Notes: a model not told the origin generated them from the letters alone. DNA of 64,000 nucleotides from Microvirga terrestris (GCF_015694425.1 NZ_JADQDN010000005.1:1-64000), one strand, 5' to 3'. Shown: positions 46,251 to 57,276, counted from the first letter of the stretch. Program-made: numbers and translations.

Positions 46251-47858
46251 TTAAAACGGAAGAACTTTGGGACGCATCCACTGATACCAGAGCGCAATCA
46301 TCATGCGCGTCAGGGTGACGGCGGTGATCACCGTCGTCAGGATGCCGAGAATGAACACGACCGCGAAGCCGCGCACGGGACCTGAGCCGAGGAAGAACAG
46401 GATCACGGCGGCAATCGCCATGGTGCTGTTGGAATCGACGATGGTGGCAAAAGCCCGGTCGAAGCCTGCCTGGATGCCCGAAACGATGGACCGCCCGGCA
46501 TGGACCTCTTCCCGGATGCGCTCGTAGATGAGCACGTTCGAGTCTACCGCCGTACCGATGGTCAGCACGATACCGGCGATGCCCGGCAGGGTGAGCGTTG
46601 CCTCCAGCGCCGACATGAGTCCAAAGATCAGACCGACGTGAACCAGCAGGGCGATATTCGCGATGAGACCGAACACGCCATAGGTCGCGAACATGAAGAT
46701 CACGACGAAGATCGCCGCCACATAGGTGGCCATCTTGCCGGCTTCGATGGAGTCGCGTCCGAGGCCGGGACCGACGGTGCGCTCCTCGACGATGGTGAGC
46801 TTGGCCGGCAGCGCGCCGGAGCGGAGCAGCACAGCGAGATTGTTGACCTGCTCGACCGTGAAGTTGCCGGAGATCTGGCCGGAACCGCCGGTGATGGGCG
46901 ACTGGATCGTCGGAGCCGAGATCACCTGATTGTCGAGCACAATGGCGAGCTGGCGCCCGAGGTTCTCCGTCGTTGCCTGTCCGAAGCGCTGCGCGCCGCG
47001 AATGTTGAAGCGGAAATTGACGATGGGCTGACGGGTTTGAGAATCGAAGGCCGGCTGCGCATCGGTCAGGTCGCCGCCCTCGGCGATGATGCGGCGCTCG
47101 ACAGGAACCCGCTGGCCGCCGGCATCCTGCATGGGCAGCATATCCACGTCGGTGGCGCCTTGTTGCGCAAGCAAACGGAACTCGAGATTGCCGGTCTCGC
47201 CGAGCAGCGCCTTGAGCTGCTGCGGATCCTGCAGGCCGGGCACTTGGACGAGAACGCGGTCGGCGCCCTGGCGCTGGATGCTCGGCTCAGTCGTGCCGGT
47301 GGAATCGATGCGGCGGCGGATGACCTCGATGGACTGGTCGACGGCGCGGCGCACGCGCTCGTTGACGCCGATTTCCGTATAGGCCAGCGTGATCACGCCG
47401 TCAGGGGTCGTGTTGATCTCGATGGAGTTGCCGCCAGCCTGGCCGAGCACGGCATTGCCGGTCGGCTGCGACAGCTCCCGCAGGCGCGGCAGGAGCCGCT
47501 CGCGGTCGGCCGCATCCGGCACGCGGATCTGGACACCGCGCTGCACTGTCTGAATGCCGTTCTGAGATGAGACGCGGGTATCGCGCAGGATGCGGCGGAC
47601 GTCGTCACGCAGGGTCGTGACCTGCGTTCGCATCAGGTCCTGGGCATCGACCTCGAGCAGAACGTGGGACCCGCCCTGCAGGTCGAGACCCAGCACGATG
47701 GCGCGGGACGGCACGATCCAGGACGGCACCCAGCTCGGAATGGCATTCCGGAAGGCCTGACGCTGCTCGCGGGTCATGGTGCTCGGAACCGCCAGGAGCA
47801 GGCCGATCAGGATGATCCCCACCGTGGCGATGATCTTCGGTCTCGAGAAGCGCAGCAT
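46251..47858 (-). CDS. secD: Protein-export membrane protein SecD
   Basis: Partner of SecF in Sec-dependent export. The 535-residue protein has an N-terminal helix, the conserved GLDLQGGSHVLLEV (about residues 57-70), a large periplasmic P1 domain, and helices 2-6 with GIVLTIGTAVDSNVLIYERIREE (about 435-457). It is co-transcribed with secF and probably yajC, 87 bp upstream. Confidence 0.97.
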   Translation of the reverse strand: MLRFSRPKIIATVGIILIGLLLAVPSTMTREQRQAFRNAIPSWVPSWIVPSRAIVLGLDLQGGSHVLLEVDAQDLMRTQVTTLRDDVRRILRDTRVSSQNGIQTVQRGVQIRVPDAADRERLLPRLRELSQPTGNAVLGQAGGNSIEINTTPDGVITLAYTEIGVNERVRRAVDQSIEVIRRRIDSTGTTEPSIQRQGADRVLVQVPGLQDPQQLKALLGETGNLEFRLLAQQGATDVDMLPMQDAGGQRVPVERRIIAEGGDLTDAQPAFDSQTRQPIVNFRFNIRGAQRFGQATTENLGRQLAIVLDNQVISAPTIQSPITGGSGQISGNFTVEQVNNLAVLLRSGALPAKLTIVEERTVGPGLGRDSIEAGKMATYVAAIFVVIFMFATYGVFGLIANIALLVHVGLIFGLMSALEATLTLPGIAGIVLTIGTAVDSNVLIYERIREEVHAGRSIVSGIQAGFDRAFATIVDSNSTMAIAAVILFFLGSGPVRGFAVVFILGILTTVITAVTLTRMMIALWYQWMRPKVLPF

Positions 47859-47945
47859 CGTCAGCTCAACCTTTCACACTCTTTTGCCGCAGCGGGCTGC
47901 GGCGGACCGGCCTACCCGCGCACGGAGGGGCCGGCCTTGTCTCAC

Positions 47946-48290
47946 TCAGGCCTTGACCGGCTCGCTCTTGGAGCGGACGTCGGAGATCATGGCCCGGGCC
48001 ACCTTCACCTTCACGCCGTCGGCGATCTCGACCTCGATGTCGGCCGCATCCTCGGTCACCTTGGTCACCTTGCCGATGATGCCGCCGGAGGTGACGACGG
48101 TGTCGCCGCGGCGCACGTTCTTGATCATCTCCTGGTGGGTCTTCACCCGGCGCTGCTGGGGCCGGATGATCAGGAACCACATGATGACGAATATGAGGAT
48201 GAACGGGACGAATTGAAGGATCATCTCCATTCCGCCCCCCGCGGGGGCCCCTTGTGCGTAGGCGGGTGAAATGAACAAGCGGCTCTCCAT
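47946..48290 (-). CDS. yajC: Preprotein translocase subunit YajC
   Basis: A 114-residue single-pass protein: helix FVPFILIFVIMWFLIIRPQQRR (about residues 27-48), then the cytosolic KTHQEMIKNVRRGDTVVTSGGIIGKV. Accessory subunit of the SecDF-YajC complex. First gene of the yajC-secD-secF cluster, divergent from the DUF815 gene. Confidence 0.96.
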   Translation of the reverse strand: MESRLFISPAYAQGAPAGGGMEMILQFVPFILIFVIMWFLIIRPQQRRVKTHQEMIKNVRRGDTVVTSGGIIGKVTKVTEDAADIEVEIADGVKVKVARAMISDVRSKSEPVKA

Positions 48291-48393
48291 GGATAAAGGC
48301 GCGTGGCAGGCCCTTTTCAGGCCTACCCGCGCCGGACGGGATACAAAGCGTGGCGGACTATACCCATCGACTCCGCGAAATCAATGAAGTTGC

Positions 48394-48446
48394 AGGCATA
48401 TCGTGCGGAAAAGTGGCCCCGGTTTTCCGCGCCCAACGATATGCCT
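48394..48446. repeat. REP-like palindrome A
   Basis: Nested arms: AGGCATATCGT (48394-48404) with ACGATATGCCT (48436-48446), and inside them GCGGAAAA (48405-48412) with TTTTCCGC (48423-48430). Both are perfect. Confidence 0.8.
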
Positions 48447-48458
48447 TTCTAGGAAGAA

Positions 48459-48506
48459 AGCATCGGATTAACCCCAAAAGTGGCTCCCACTTTTGGGTCC
48501 GATGCT
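48459..48506. repeat. REP-like palindrome B (AGCATCGGA family)
   Basis: AGCATCGGA (48459-48467) pairs with TCCGATGCT (48498-48506); inside, CCCAAAAGTGG (48473-48483) pairs with CCACTTTTGGG (48487-48497). A decayed half-copy lies at 3424-3443. It sits 12 bp from palindrome A in the yajC/DUF815 gap. Confidence 0.85.
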
Positions 48507-48577
48507 CGCTTTCCCAAGGCTCCTTCCATGGACCGTTTGACGCTTTTTGCGCTAAGCAAACTCCTCACCCACCGCGG

Positions 48578-49468
48578 ATGGCACTGTTTCTTATGTCTGC
48601 AGACCTGAATTCCCCTGAGTCCCTGGCTCTTCTGGCCCGCATTGCCGATGCCCTGGAGCGTCTTGCGCCCTTTAGCACCGCTCACGCTGATGTGACGGCG
48701 GCGGACGCTTTCGTCTGGCAGGCGGCAGGGCGAAGGCTCTCTCCGGTGCCAAAGGTGAACCGGGTCGAGATGAGCCTCCTGCGGGGCATCGACCGGGTGC
48801 GGGACCAGCTCGCCGAGAACACCGGGCGCTTCGCAAGGGGGCTGCCGGCCAACAACGCCCTGCTCTGGGGCGCCCGGGGCATGGGCAAGTCGTCCCTCGT
48901 CAAGGCGGTCCATGCGGAAATCAACCACACGCGGCCCGACGGCTCCCGCCCCCTGAAGCTCATCGAGATCCACCGAGAGGACATCGAGACCCTGCCCGAC
49001 CTCATGGGGCTGCTCAGGGGCGACCCGCACCGCTTCATTGTATTCTGCGACGACCTGTCCTTCGACGCGGACGACACCTCCTACAAGTCGCTCAAGGCCG
49101 TACTGGAGGGCGGAATCGAGGGTCGTCCGGATAACGTGATCTTCTACGCCACGTCCAACCGCCGCCACCTGCTGCCGCGCGACATGATGGAGAACGAGCG
49201 TTCGACGGCGATCAATCCAGGAGAGGCCATCGAGGAAAAGGTCTCGCTCTCCGACCGCTTCGGCCTCTGGCTCGGCTTTCACAAATGCAGCCAGGACGAG
49301 TATCTCGACATGGTCTTCGGCTATGTCGACCATCTAGGCCTGCAGGCCGACCGGGACGCGATCCGCGCGGAAGCCCTCGAATGGGCGACCACCCGCGGCG
49401 CCCGCTCGGGCCGCACGGCCTGGCAGTTCATCCAGGATCTGGCGGGACGCCTGGGTAAGGCGATCTGA
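48578..49468 (+). CDS. DUF815 family AAA+-like ATPase
   Basis: A 296-residue P-loop protein. Walker A is LLWGARGMGKSSLVKA (about residues 98-113), Walker B FIVFCDDLSFDADD (about 152-165), followed by KSLKAVLEGGIEGRPDNVIFYATSNRRHLLPRDM and a C-terminal lid with SLSDRFGLWLGF. DUF815 proteins resemble AAA+ ATPases of unknown role. No strong ribosome binding site; MSADLNSPES at 48593 is the alternative start. Confidence 0.87.
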   Translation: MALFLMSADLNSPESLALLARIADALERLAPFSTAHADVTAADAFVWQAAGRRLSPVPKVNRVEMSLLRGIDRVRDQLAENTGRFARGLPANNALLWGARGMGKSSLVKAVHAEINHTRPDGSRPLKLIEIHREDIETLPDLMGLLRGDPHRFIVFCDDLSFDADDTSYKSLKAVLEGGIEGRPDNVIFYATSNRRHLLPRDMMENERSTAINPGEAIEEKVSLSDRFGLWLGFHKCSQDEYLDMVFGYVDHLGLQADRDAIRAEALEWATTRGARSGRTAWQFIQDLAGRLGKAI

Positions 49469-49477
49469 AACGACAAA

Positions 49478-49504
49478 GGGACGGTGGCTGAGCTCCACCG
49501 TCCC
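49478..49504. terminator. Hairpin between convergent genes
   Basis: A 10 bp stem GGGACGGTGG (49478-49487) / CCACCGTCCC (49495-49504), loop CTGAGCT, between the DUF815 gene and the NlpD-like gene. Confidence 0.75.
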
Positions 49505-49554
49505 CTCATTTGACCGGCCTCGAAGTTGAGATCCGGCCTAAACTTTTTCCGTGA

Positions 49555-50652
49555 TCAGCCGCCCAGATGCTTCAGCGGATCGACGGGCTGGGCTCCCTTG
49601 CGGATCTCGAAGTGCAGCTGCGGCGAGGTCACGTTGCCGGTCTGGCCGGAGGTCGCGATCACTTGGCCGCGCTTCACTTGCTCGCCACGCTTCACGTTCA
49701 GCGAGCCATTGTGGGCATAGGCCGAGACGAAGCCATTCTCATGCTTGATCAGGACGAGGTTGCCGTAGCCTTTCACCTCGCTGCCCGCATAGGTCACCGT
49801 GCCGGCCTCAGTCGCCTTCACCGGCGTGCCTTCGGGAACGGCGATGTTGATGCCCTCATTGCCGCCGTTGGCGCCGAACCCGGCGATGACGCGGCCGCGA
49901 GCCGGCCAGCGGAAATCACCCGACACGCTGGCGGTCGCCTCGGGCTCCGGCGCGGGAGCCTTGGCGGTTTCCGGTTGCGCTGCAGGGGCAGGAGCCGCCG
50001 GCACCGGGGCGACGTTCTTCACCGCCTCAGGCTGGGTGAGCGCCGCCACCTTGGGCTGCTCGACGACCGGCTTCGGCGCGGAGACGAGCGGCTTCGGAGC
50101 TGTGACGAGAGGCTCATCGACGGCCGAGGCGACCTGCATTGGGGCCGACTTAGCAGCCGGAGCAGCGGGGGCCGGCGCCTGCGCCGTCGTGGCCATGCCG
50201 GGGCGAACACGTCGGGCGGGTTCGGCGGCAGCGACAGGTGTCGAGGCGGCCGGCACCTTGGACGTGTCGACGAGGCGGAACTTGGGCTGAGATGCAGGCT
50301 GGGCGGACGCGGTCTGGACGGCCGGCATAGGGCGCGGCTGAACGGATGCGGGAGCCGAGGCGATGCGGGTCGGCTGCGACAGAGGCTGGGCCTGCACCGG
50401 CGGCAGGGACTGGGCGTGGACCGAAGCGGTCGGCATCGGGGCGGCCGCGTAGGATGGGGAAGCCTGAGGCTGCGACGAAGCCGTTGCGCCAGTGTCCATG
50501 CGCTCGCTGGCGGCGAATGGATTGGAGAAGGGGTTCTCCGCGAACCGCGCGCTATCGGTACTGCATGCCGCAGCGGCACTCCCGATCAAAGCCACCAGGG
50601 CGATCCGAGACACCGCAGCCCAATGTCCAGAACTCACACGCAAACGCATCAC
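49555..50652 (-). CDS. NlpD/EnvC-like lipoprotein with degenerate LytM domain
   Basis: A 365-residue protein. The N terminus is a lipoprotein signal (ALIGSAAAAC, lipidated Cys about residue 30). A long Ala/Pro/Gln/Val-rich linker (about 40-245) leads to a LytM (M23) domain: FRWPARGRVIAGFGANGGNEGINIAVP...LHFEIRKGAQPVDPLKHL. In active peptidases the zinc site reads HxGxD and HLH; here it reads NEGIN and QLH, so zinc binding is lost. Degenerate LytM factors such as NlpD activate cell-wall amidases during division. No LysM domain was found, unlike classical NlpD. Outer or inner membrane-anchored in the periplasm. Confidence 0.85.
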   Translation of the reverse strand: MMRLRVSSGHWAAVSRIALVALIGSAAAACSTDSARFAENPFSNPFAASERMDTGATASSQPQASPSYAAAPMPTASVHAQSLPPVQAQPLSQPTRIASAPASVQPRPMPAVQTASAQPASQPKFRLVDTSKVPAASTPVAAAEPARRVRPGMATTAQAPAPAAPAAKSAPMQVASAVDEPLVTAPKPLVSAPKPVVEQPKVAALTQPEAVKNVAPVPAAPAPAAQPETAKAPAPEPEATASVSGDFRWPARGRVIAGFGANGGNEGINIAVPEGTPVKATEAGTVTYAGSEVKGYGNLVLIKHENGFVSAYAHNGSLNVKRGEQVKRGQVIATSGQTGNVTSPQLHFEIRKGAQPVDPLKHLGG

Positions 50653-50763
50653 TCAACCCCAACCGAACGCAACTCGATGGAGCCATTAAAAGCCTGTTCA
50701 GGTTAAGCAACGGTTGATGGCACGCAGATTGTTGTAACCGTGTCCAAAAATTTTTCGAATCAG

Positions 50764-51450
50764 TCAGAGAGTTGCCGCAATGCCGGTGACGAGGGGCGAA
50801 ATTCGCAAGGAGGCACCAAGGCTCTGCGTCATTTCTCCGTCGGCATCGCGCTCGATCTTTACGAGACGGGGCATACCCTCGACGGTCAGCGTACCCACGA
50901 GGCGCCCCCCGGATCCCAGGAGCGGCATCAGCGCTTCCGGAAGCTCCGGGCGCGCGCCGTTCAGCAGAATACGGTCGAACCGGTCGCGCACCCGCGCGGC
51001 AAGCCCGTCTCCCACTTCCAGGCGAACCTTACCGGCTTCGACGATCTTGAGGTGCTGTGCTGCCGCGGCCGCCAGAGTGTTGAAGCGCTCAACGCTCGTG
51101 ACCTCCGCTCCAAGGCGCGCCAGAAGCGCCGTCACGTAGCCGCTGCCTGTGCCGACCTCCAGCACCCGCTGGCCGGGCTGCACGCCCAGCGCCAGCAGCA
51201 TGGCGGCCACCGTCGCAGGGCCGGTCATCGTCTGGCCGCAGGGCAGCGGCAGGGCGACGTCAGTGCGGGCGAGATCGGTGAAGCGACGCGGGGCGAAAAT
51301 CTCGCGCGGCACGAGCTCCATGGCTCGCAGGAGGGCCGTGTCGCGGATGCCTTTGGCCCGCAACGACAGGATGAAGGACGCAGCCCCAATCGCCGCCTGC
51401 TCGCCGCGGACATCGTCCGCCTCTGGCAGGTAAGGCAGATCCTGGTTCAT
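50764..51450 (-). CDS. pcm: Protein-L-isoaspartate O-methyltransferase
   Basis: Initiates repair of isoaspartyl residues in aged proteins using SAM. The 228-residue protein contains IFAPRRFTDLARTDVALPLPCGQTMTGP (substrate-side region) and the SAM motif VLEVGTGSGYVTALLA. The common Q-T-x-S-x-P region reads QTMTGP, a normal alphaproteobacterial variant. It follows surE by 13 bp, a pairing also seen in other proteobacteria. Confidence 0.92.
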   Translation of the reverse strand: MNQDLPYLPEADDVRGEQAAIGAASFILSLRAKGIRDTALLRAMELVPREIFAPRRFTDLARTDVALPLPCGQTMTGPATVAAMLLALGVQPGQRVLEVGTGSGYVTALLARLGAEVTSVERFNTLAAAAAQHLKIVEAGKVRLEVGDGLAARVRDRFDRILLNGARPELPEALMPLLGSGGRLVGTLTVEGMPRLVKIERDADGEMTQSLGASLRISPLVTGIAATL

Positions 51451-51463
51451 CGGATCCGCATCC

Positions 51464-52225
51464 TCAGCCGAAGGCCTGCGCGTAGCGGGTCAGGGTCGGC
51501 TCGTCGGTCATGTCGATGCGCAACGGAGTGACGGCGATGCGCCGGTTGGCGATGGCCCAGAGATCGGTACCATTGCCGGGCGTGAACGGACGACGCTCGA
51601 AGGCAATCCAGAAGTAAGGGTTGCCGCGCCCGTCGCGGCGTTCGTCGAGGCGCAGAAGCTCCTGCGTGCGCTGGCCCTGATTGACGAGTGCCGTGCCCTC
51701 GACCTCATCCGGCTCGCAATCAGGGAAGTTCACGTTGACGAGAATGCCCTTGTCGATTCCGGCCTCAAGAATCCTGCGAACGACCTTGGGGCCGTGATGC
51801 TCGGCGCATTGCCAGCGCGGCGCATCACGCGTCGAGGGGCCGTAAGCCTGGGAGAGCGCAATGGACGGAACGCCGAGGATCGTGCCTTCGATGGCGCCAG
51901 CCACTGTGCCGGAATAGGTCACGTCCTCGGCCACGTTCTGCCCACGGTTCACGCCGGAGAGCACGAGATCGGGCTTGGCATCCCGCATGAGGTGGCGCAC
52001 GCCCATGATCACGCAATCGGTGGGCGTGCCTCTGACGGCGAAGTGCCGGTCGGAAATCTCGCGCAGACGCAGGGGATCGTTGAGGGAGAGCGAGTGGGCG
52101 ACGCCGCTCTGATCGGTCTCGGGCGCGACGACCCAGACATCGTCCGACAGCGCGCGGGCGATGGCCTCAAGGGTTTTCAGTCCCGGAGCGTGGATGCCGT
52201 CGTCGTTGGTGCAGAGAATGCGCAT
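51464..52225 (-). CDS. surE: 5'/3'-nucleotidase SurE
   Basis: Metal-dependent nucleoside monophosphatase linked to survival in stationary phase. The 253-residue protein has the signature [16 protein letters not shown] (D8, D9), [15 protein letters not shown] with conserved Ser, and [25 protein letters not shown]. The start lies 3 bp from the serS stop, so they are in one transcript. Confidence 0.96.
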   Translation of the reverse strand: MRILCTNDDGIHAPGLKTLEAIARALSDDVWVVAPETDQSGVAHSLSLNDPLRLREISDRHFAVRGTPTDCVIMGVRHLMRDAKPDLVLSGVNRGQNVAEDVTYSGTVAGAIEGTILGVPSIALSQAYGPSTRDAPRWQCAEHHGPKVVRRILEAGIDKGILVNVNFPDCEPDEVEGTALVNQGQRTQELLRLDERRDGRGNPYFWIAFERRPFTPGNGTDLWAIANRRIAVTPLRIDMTDEPTLTRYAQAFG

Positions 52226-52228
52226 GCT

Positions 52229-53590
52229 TTAAGCCTGACGCTCGATGCGGGTGAGACCGCCCATATAGGGCTGCAACACCGACGGGATCGTGACGCTGCC
52301 ATCCTCGTTCTGGTAGTTCTCCAATACCGCCACCAGCGTACGGCCGACCGCGAGGCCAGAGCCGTTGAGCGTATGCACGAAGCGCGGCTGCTTCTCGCCG
52401 GCGGCGCGGTAGCGGGCATTCATGCGCCGGGCCTGGAAATCCGAGCAGACGGAGCAGCTCGAAATCTCGCGATACATCCCCTGCCCCGGCAGCCAGACTT
52501 CAATGTCGTAGGTCTTGGTCGAGGAGAAGCCCATGTCGCCCGTGCAGAGCGTCATGGTGCGGAACGGCAGCTCCAGCTTCTTCAGCACGTTCTCGGCGCT
52601 GGTCAGCATACGCTCGTGCTCGTCGGCCGAGGTCTCCGGCGTGGTGATCGACACGAGTTCGCATTTCACGAACTGATGCTGACGGATCATGCCGCGCGTA
52701 TCCCGGCCGGCAGAACCGGCTTCGGCGCGGAAGCTCGGCGTGAGCGCGGTAAAGCGCAGCGGCAGCTCTTCCTCGGACAGGATCTGCTCGCGCACGAGAT
52801 TGGTGAGCGTCACCTCGGCGGTCGGAATCATGCCGTAGCGGGTATCCTTGATCATCTTGGCGATCGCGTCCTGCGGCTGACCTCCGAGAGCAGCAGCAAC
52901 GACCTGCTCAAGCGAGTTGCCTGGGAAGGCCCAGAACTGGTCGTCCTCGAACTTCGGCAGCTGCGCGGTGCCGAACATGGCATCGTCGCGCACCAGCAAC
53001 GGCGGGTTCACTTCCGTGTAGCCGTGCTCATCGGTGTGCAGGTCGATCATGAACTGGCCGAGCGCTCGCTCCAGGCGTGCGAGGCTCGCCTTGAGCACGA
53101 CGAAACGCGAGCCGGAGAGTTTCGCCGCCGTCTCGAAGTCCATCAGGCCGAGCGCCTCGCCGATCTCGAAATGCTGCTTGGCGCTGTTCGACATGCGAGG
53201 CGTGCCGACGCGGTGGCGCTCCACGTTGCCATGCTCGTCGGCGCCGACCGGTACGTCCGCTTTAGGGATGTTCGGGATCGCAGCCAGGGCATCGAAGAGA
53301 GCCTTCTCGGCCACACGCTCGGCCTCCTCCAGCTCCGGCATCGTCTCCTTGATCCGGGCCACCTCGGCCATTAGCTCACTCGCCCGCGCCTCGTCCTTCT
53401 TCGCCTTGGCCTGGCCGATCTCCTTGGACATGGCGTTCCGGCGCTCGGTAGCGGCCTGCAGGGCGGAGATCGCGCTCTTGCGCTGGTCGTCGAGGGCAAT
53501 CAGGTGGGCGGACAAGGGCTCCATGCCCCGGTTCCGGAGGCCTTGGTCGAAAGCCGCGGGGTTCTCGCGGATGGAACGGATGTCGTGCAT
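52229..53590 (-). CDS. serS: Seryl-tRNA synthetase
   Basis: Class II synthetase charging tRNA-Ser and tRNA-Sec. The 453-residue protein starts [15 protein letters not shown] with the long coiled-coil arm (about residues 25-100, [18 protein letters not shown]). Motif 2 is [21 protein letters not shown] and motif 3 [31 protein letters not shown] precedes it. Upstream in-frame codons to 53647 are rejected because no family member has them. Confidence 0.97.
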   Translation of the reverse strand: MHDIRSIRENPAAFDQGLRNRGMEPLSAHLIALDDQRKSAISALQAATERRNAMSKEIGQAKAKKDEARASELMAEVARIKETMPELEEAERVAEKALFDALAAIPNIPKADVPVGADEHGNVERHRVGTPRMSNSAKQHFEIGEALGLMDFETAAKLSGSRFVVLKASLARLERALGQFMIDLHTDEHGYTEVNPPLLVRDDAMFGTAQLPKFEDDQFWAFPGNSLEQVVAAALGGQPQDAIAKMIKDTRYGMIPTAEVTLTNLVREQILSEEELPLRFTALTPSFRAEAGSAGRDTRGMIRQHQFVKCELVSITTPETSADEHERMLTSAENVLKKLELPFRTMTLCTGDMGFSSTKTYDIEVWLPGQGMYREISSCSVCSDFQARRMNARYRAAGEKQPRFVHTLNGSGLAVGRTLVAVLENYQNEDGSVTIPSVLQPYMGGLTRIERQA

Positions 53591-53688
53591 GGGATGAGGA
53601 CCTGCTTCGTCAGGCAGCCCCGCCCCGATGACAGGACCGCCCTTCAACTCTTGCCAAGGATGGCGGCCGGTTGTGAAGGCTTTGACGC

Positions 53689-54492
53689 CTATTCCTCTGC
53701 CGCGCGCGCGGCCTCGGCTTCCGCACGCTTCTTCTCGACCATGCGGACGGAGAAGATGGATGCCTCGTAAAGAAGCAAGGTGGGGACCGCAAGGGCGAAC
53801 TGGCTGATCACGTCCGGCGGGGTCAGAACCGCCGCGATCACGAAGACGATGACGATAGCGTAGCGCCGCTTGTCCTTCAGGAACTGCGAATCGATGATTC
53901 CGGCCCGGGCGAGCAGGGTCAGGATCACCGGAAGCTGGAAGCAGATGCCGAACGCGAAGATCAGGGTCATGATCAGCGACAGGTACTCGCTGACCTTCGG
54001 CAGGAACTCGATGGTCGGGCCGCTTTCGGTCGCAAGCTGCTGCATGCCCACCGAGAAGCGCATGAGCAGCGGCATGGCGATGAAGTAGACGCAGGCCGCG
54101 CCCACCGTGAAAAGGACTGGCGTTGCGAACAGGTAAGGCACGAAAGCCCGGCGCTCGTTCTTGTAGAGGCCCGGCGCCACGAACTTGTAGATCTGAACGG
54201 CAATGACCGGAAAGGCCAGGAAGCCCGCACCGAAGGCCGCGACCTGGATCTGGGTGAACAGGTACTCCAGGCCGTGGGTGTAGACGAGATGCGCCTTCTC
54301 GGGCGAGCCGACCGCGAGGACGTAAGGCCAGACCAGCGCGTTGTAGATATATTTCGCGCCGGCAAAGCAGACGAAGAAAAGCACGACGAACGCGACCAGC
54401 GCCTTGATGAGGCGCGAGCGCAGCTCGGTCAGATGCTCGATCAAAGGCGCGCGCGAAGCCTCGACCTCGTCCTGTTCAACGGCAGTGGTCAT
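53689..54492 (-). CDS. tatC: Sec-independent translocase subunit TatC
   Basis: Receptor core of the twin-arginine pathway exporting folded proteins. The 267-residue protein has six helices, [18 protein letters not shown] (about residues 15-32), [16 protein letters not shown] and [15 protein letters not shown]. It overlaps tatB by 4 bp. A basic/acidic C-terminal tail ([14 protein letters not shown]) follows helix 6. Confidence 0.97.
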   Translation of the reverse strand: MTTAVEQDEVEASRAPLIEHLTELRSRLIKALVAFVVLFFVCFAGAKYIYNALVWPYVLAVGSPEKAHLVYTHGLEYLFTQIQVAAFGAGFLAFPVIAVQIYKFVAPGLYKNERRAFVPYLFATPVLFTVGAACVYFIAMPLLMRFSVGMQQLATESGPTIEFLPKVSEYLSLIMTLIFAFGICFQLPVILTLLARAGIIDSQFLKDKRRYAIVIVFVIAAVLTPPDVISQFALAVPTLLLYEASIFSVRMVEKKRAEAEAARAAEE

Positions 54493-55049
54493 CCGACTTT
54501 CGCGTCCGGTTTTTCTGACAATTGTGCGGCAAGAGCAGCCTGCTGGGCCTCGTATTCGGCTTCGCGCCGCAGGGACTCGGCGATCTCCATTGCCGGATCG
54601 ACGGTTGGCGGAAGCGGCAGGTCGATGAGCGGATCGGCGGGCGCCGGCTCCCGTCCCTCGACCACGGCCTGCACCGAAGCGTCAGACGGCGCTTGAACGA
54701 TCTCCGGGGCAACCTCTGGAGTGTTTTCCGACTCAGGCGCCTTCTCCGGGTTTGCAACAGGCGCCTCGATGGAGGTCTTCAGCTCGTCCCGAATCGTCTG
54801 GATCGGGTTGAAGCTCGTGTTGAGAGATGGAACGGACTCGTTCACGCTCTGGAGCTGCTTCTTGACCTCGTCGAGTTCGGCTTCCCGCATGGCCTCGTTG
54901 AACTGGCCCTGGAACTCCGCCGCCATGCGGCGGACCTTGGCGGTCATCTGCCCCACGGTCCGCAGGGCCTTCGGCAGATCCTTCGGGCCGATCACGATCA
55001 GCGCGACGGCGCCGATCACCATGATCTCACCCCAGCTCATGTCCAACAT
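54489..55049 (-). CDS. tatB: Sec-independent translocase subunit TatB
   Basis: A 186-residue protein with a single N-terminal helix, MLDMSWGEIMVIGAVALIVIGPKDLPKALRTVG, an amphipathic helix (RRMAAEFQGQFNEAMREAELDEVKKQL) and an acidic, Pro-rich C-terminal tail. Works with TatC in signal-peptide recognition. Overlaps tatC by 4 bp and follows tatA by 72 bp. Confidence 0.96.
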   Translation of the reverse strand: MLDMSWGEIMVIGAVALIVIGPKDLPKALRTVGQMTAKVRRMAAEFQGQFNEAMREAELDEVKKQLQSVNESVPSLNTSFNPIQTIRDELKTSIEAPVANPEKAPESENTPEVAPEIVQAPSDASVQAVVEGREPAPADPLIDLPLPPTVDPAMEIAESLRREAEYEAQQAALAAQLSEKPDAKVG

Positions 55050-55121
55050 GACGTGGCCTCGAACCTGCCCTTAGTACTCACGCGTACTGATCCGCTGCAT
55101 GAAGCGGCGTCTGACGAAAGC

Positions 55122-55364
55122 TTAGCCGACCTTGTGATCAGTCGTGACGGTGGTGGTCGTCGTGCCGTTCTGGTGATCGATGGTGCGAACCGGCTCGGAG
55201 GGCTGCACCGGCTTTGCCGGGGTGTCGTCCTCGGACATGCCCTTCTTGAAGGCCTTGATGCCCTTCGCCACGTCGCCCATCATGTCGGAAATCTTGCCGC
55301 GTCCGAACAGCAGGACGACGATCAGACCCACAACAATCCAGTGCCAAATACTCGTGCCACCCAT
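55122..55364 (-). CDS. tatA: Sec-independent translocase subunit TatA
   Basis: The 80-residue pore-forming subunit: helix [16 protein letters not shown], hinge and amphipathic helix [22 protein letters not shown]. First gene of the tatA-tatB-tatC set. Confidence 0.96.
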   Translation of the reverse strand: MGGTSIWHWIVVGLIVVLLFGRGKISDMMGDVAKGIKAFKKGMSEDDTPAKPVQPSEPVRTIDHQNGTTTTTVTTDHKVG

Positions 55365-55422
55365 GGCATTCCTCCTGCGTCCCGAAGGGCGCGGCGTTTA
55401 AGATAATGAACTTGCCGCCAAC

Positions 55423-56543
<1,121 letters not shown>

Positions 56544-56547
<4 letters not shown>

Positions 56548-57275
56548 TCCTCGCCGGCCTCGGTCTGGTGCATGTCCAGAGGTTGCAGGAGCTCGTCCTC
56601 GAGAGGATCCTCATCCTCTCGCAGGGCATCGGCATCGGAGGGCACCGGCACCGAGAAGTCGGAGGGAACGCGGCCTTCGATGAAGCCCGCGCCCTTCAGC
56701 TCCTCGAGGCCCGGCAGATCCTCGATGGCATCCAGCCCGAAATGCTCCAGGAAGGCCGGCGTCGTGCCGTAGGTGACCGGGCGCCCCGGTGCCTTCCGGC
56801 GGCCGCGCAGGCGGATCCAGCCCGTCTCAAGGAGCAGGTCGATGGTGCCTTTCGATGTGGCGACGCCGCGGATCTCTTCGATCTCGGCCCGGGTCACCGG
56901 CTGGTGATAAGCGATGATCGCCAGGGTCTCCATGGCGGCGCGGGAGAGCTTGCGCTGCTCGACTACGTCGCGAGCCAGCACGAAGGACAGGTCGCTCGCC
57001 GTGCGGAAGGTCCACTTCCCCGCCACCTTGACGAGGTTGACGCCCCGCATCGCGTAGAGCTCGGTGAGGTCCTGCAGGATCTTCTCCACATCCGCGCCTT
57101 CCGGCAGGCGGCCGCTCAGATCCTCTGTACTCAGCGGCGCGGCGGAGGCGAACAGCAGCGCCTCGGCGATGCGCATGGCCTCACCGTGATCGGGCACATG
57201 ATCGGGCCCTTGGCCGATCTCGGGAGCCTCATTGTCCATCGTCTCGGGGACTTCTTCCTGCATGTCGGGCAGCAT
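56544..57275 (-). CDS. scpB: Segregation and condensation protein B
   Basis: Kleisin-interacting subunit of the SMC-ScpAB condensin. A 243-residue protein of tandem winged helices: MRIAEALLFASAAPLSTEDLSGRLPEG, LEILAII-type core as METLAIIAYHQPVTRAEIEEIRGV, and GWIRLRGRRKAPGRPVTYGTTPAFLEHFGL. The ATG (57275) is 1 bp beyond the scpA stop; an acidic tail follows the second wing. The family's usual ~200 residues are extended at both ends. Confidence 0.94.
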
Positions 57276-57276
57276 C

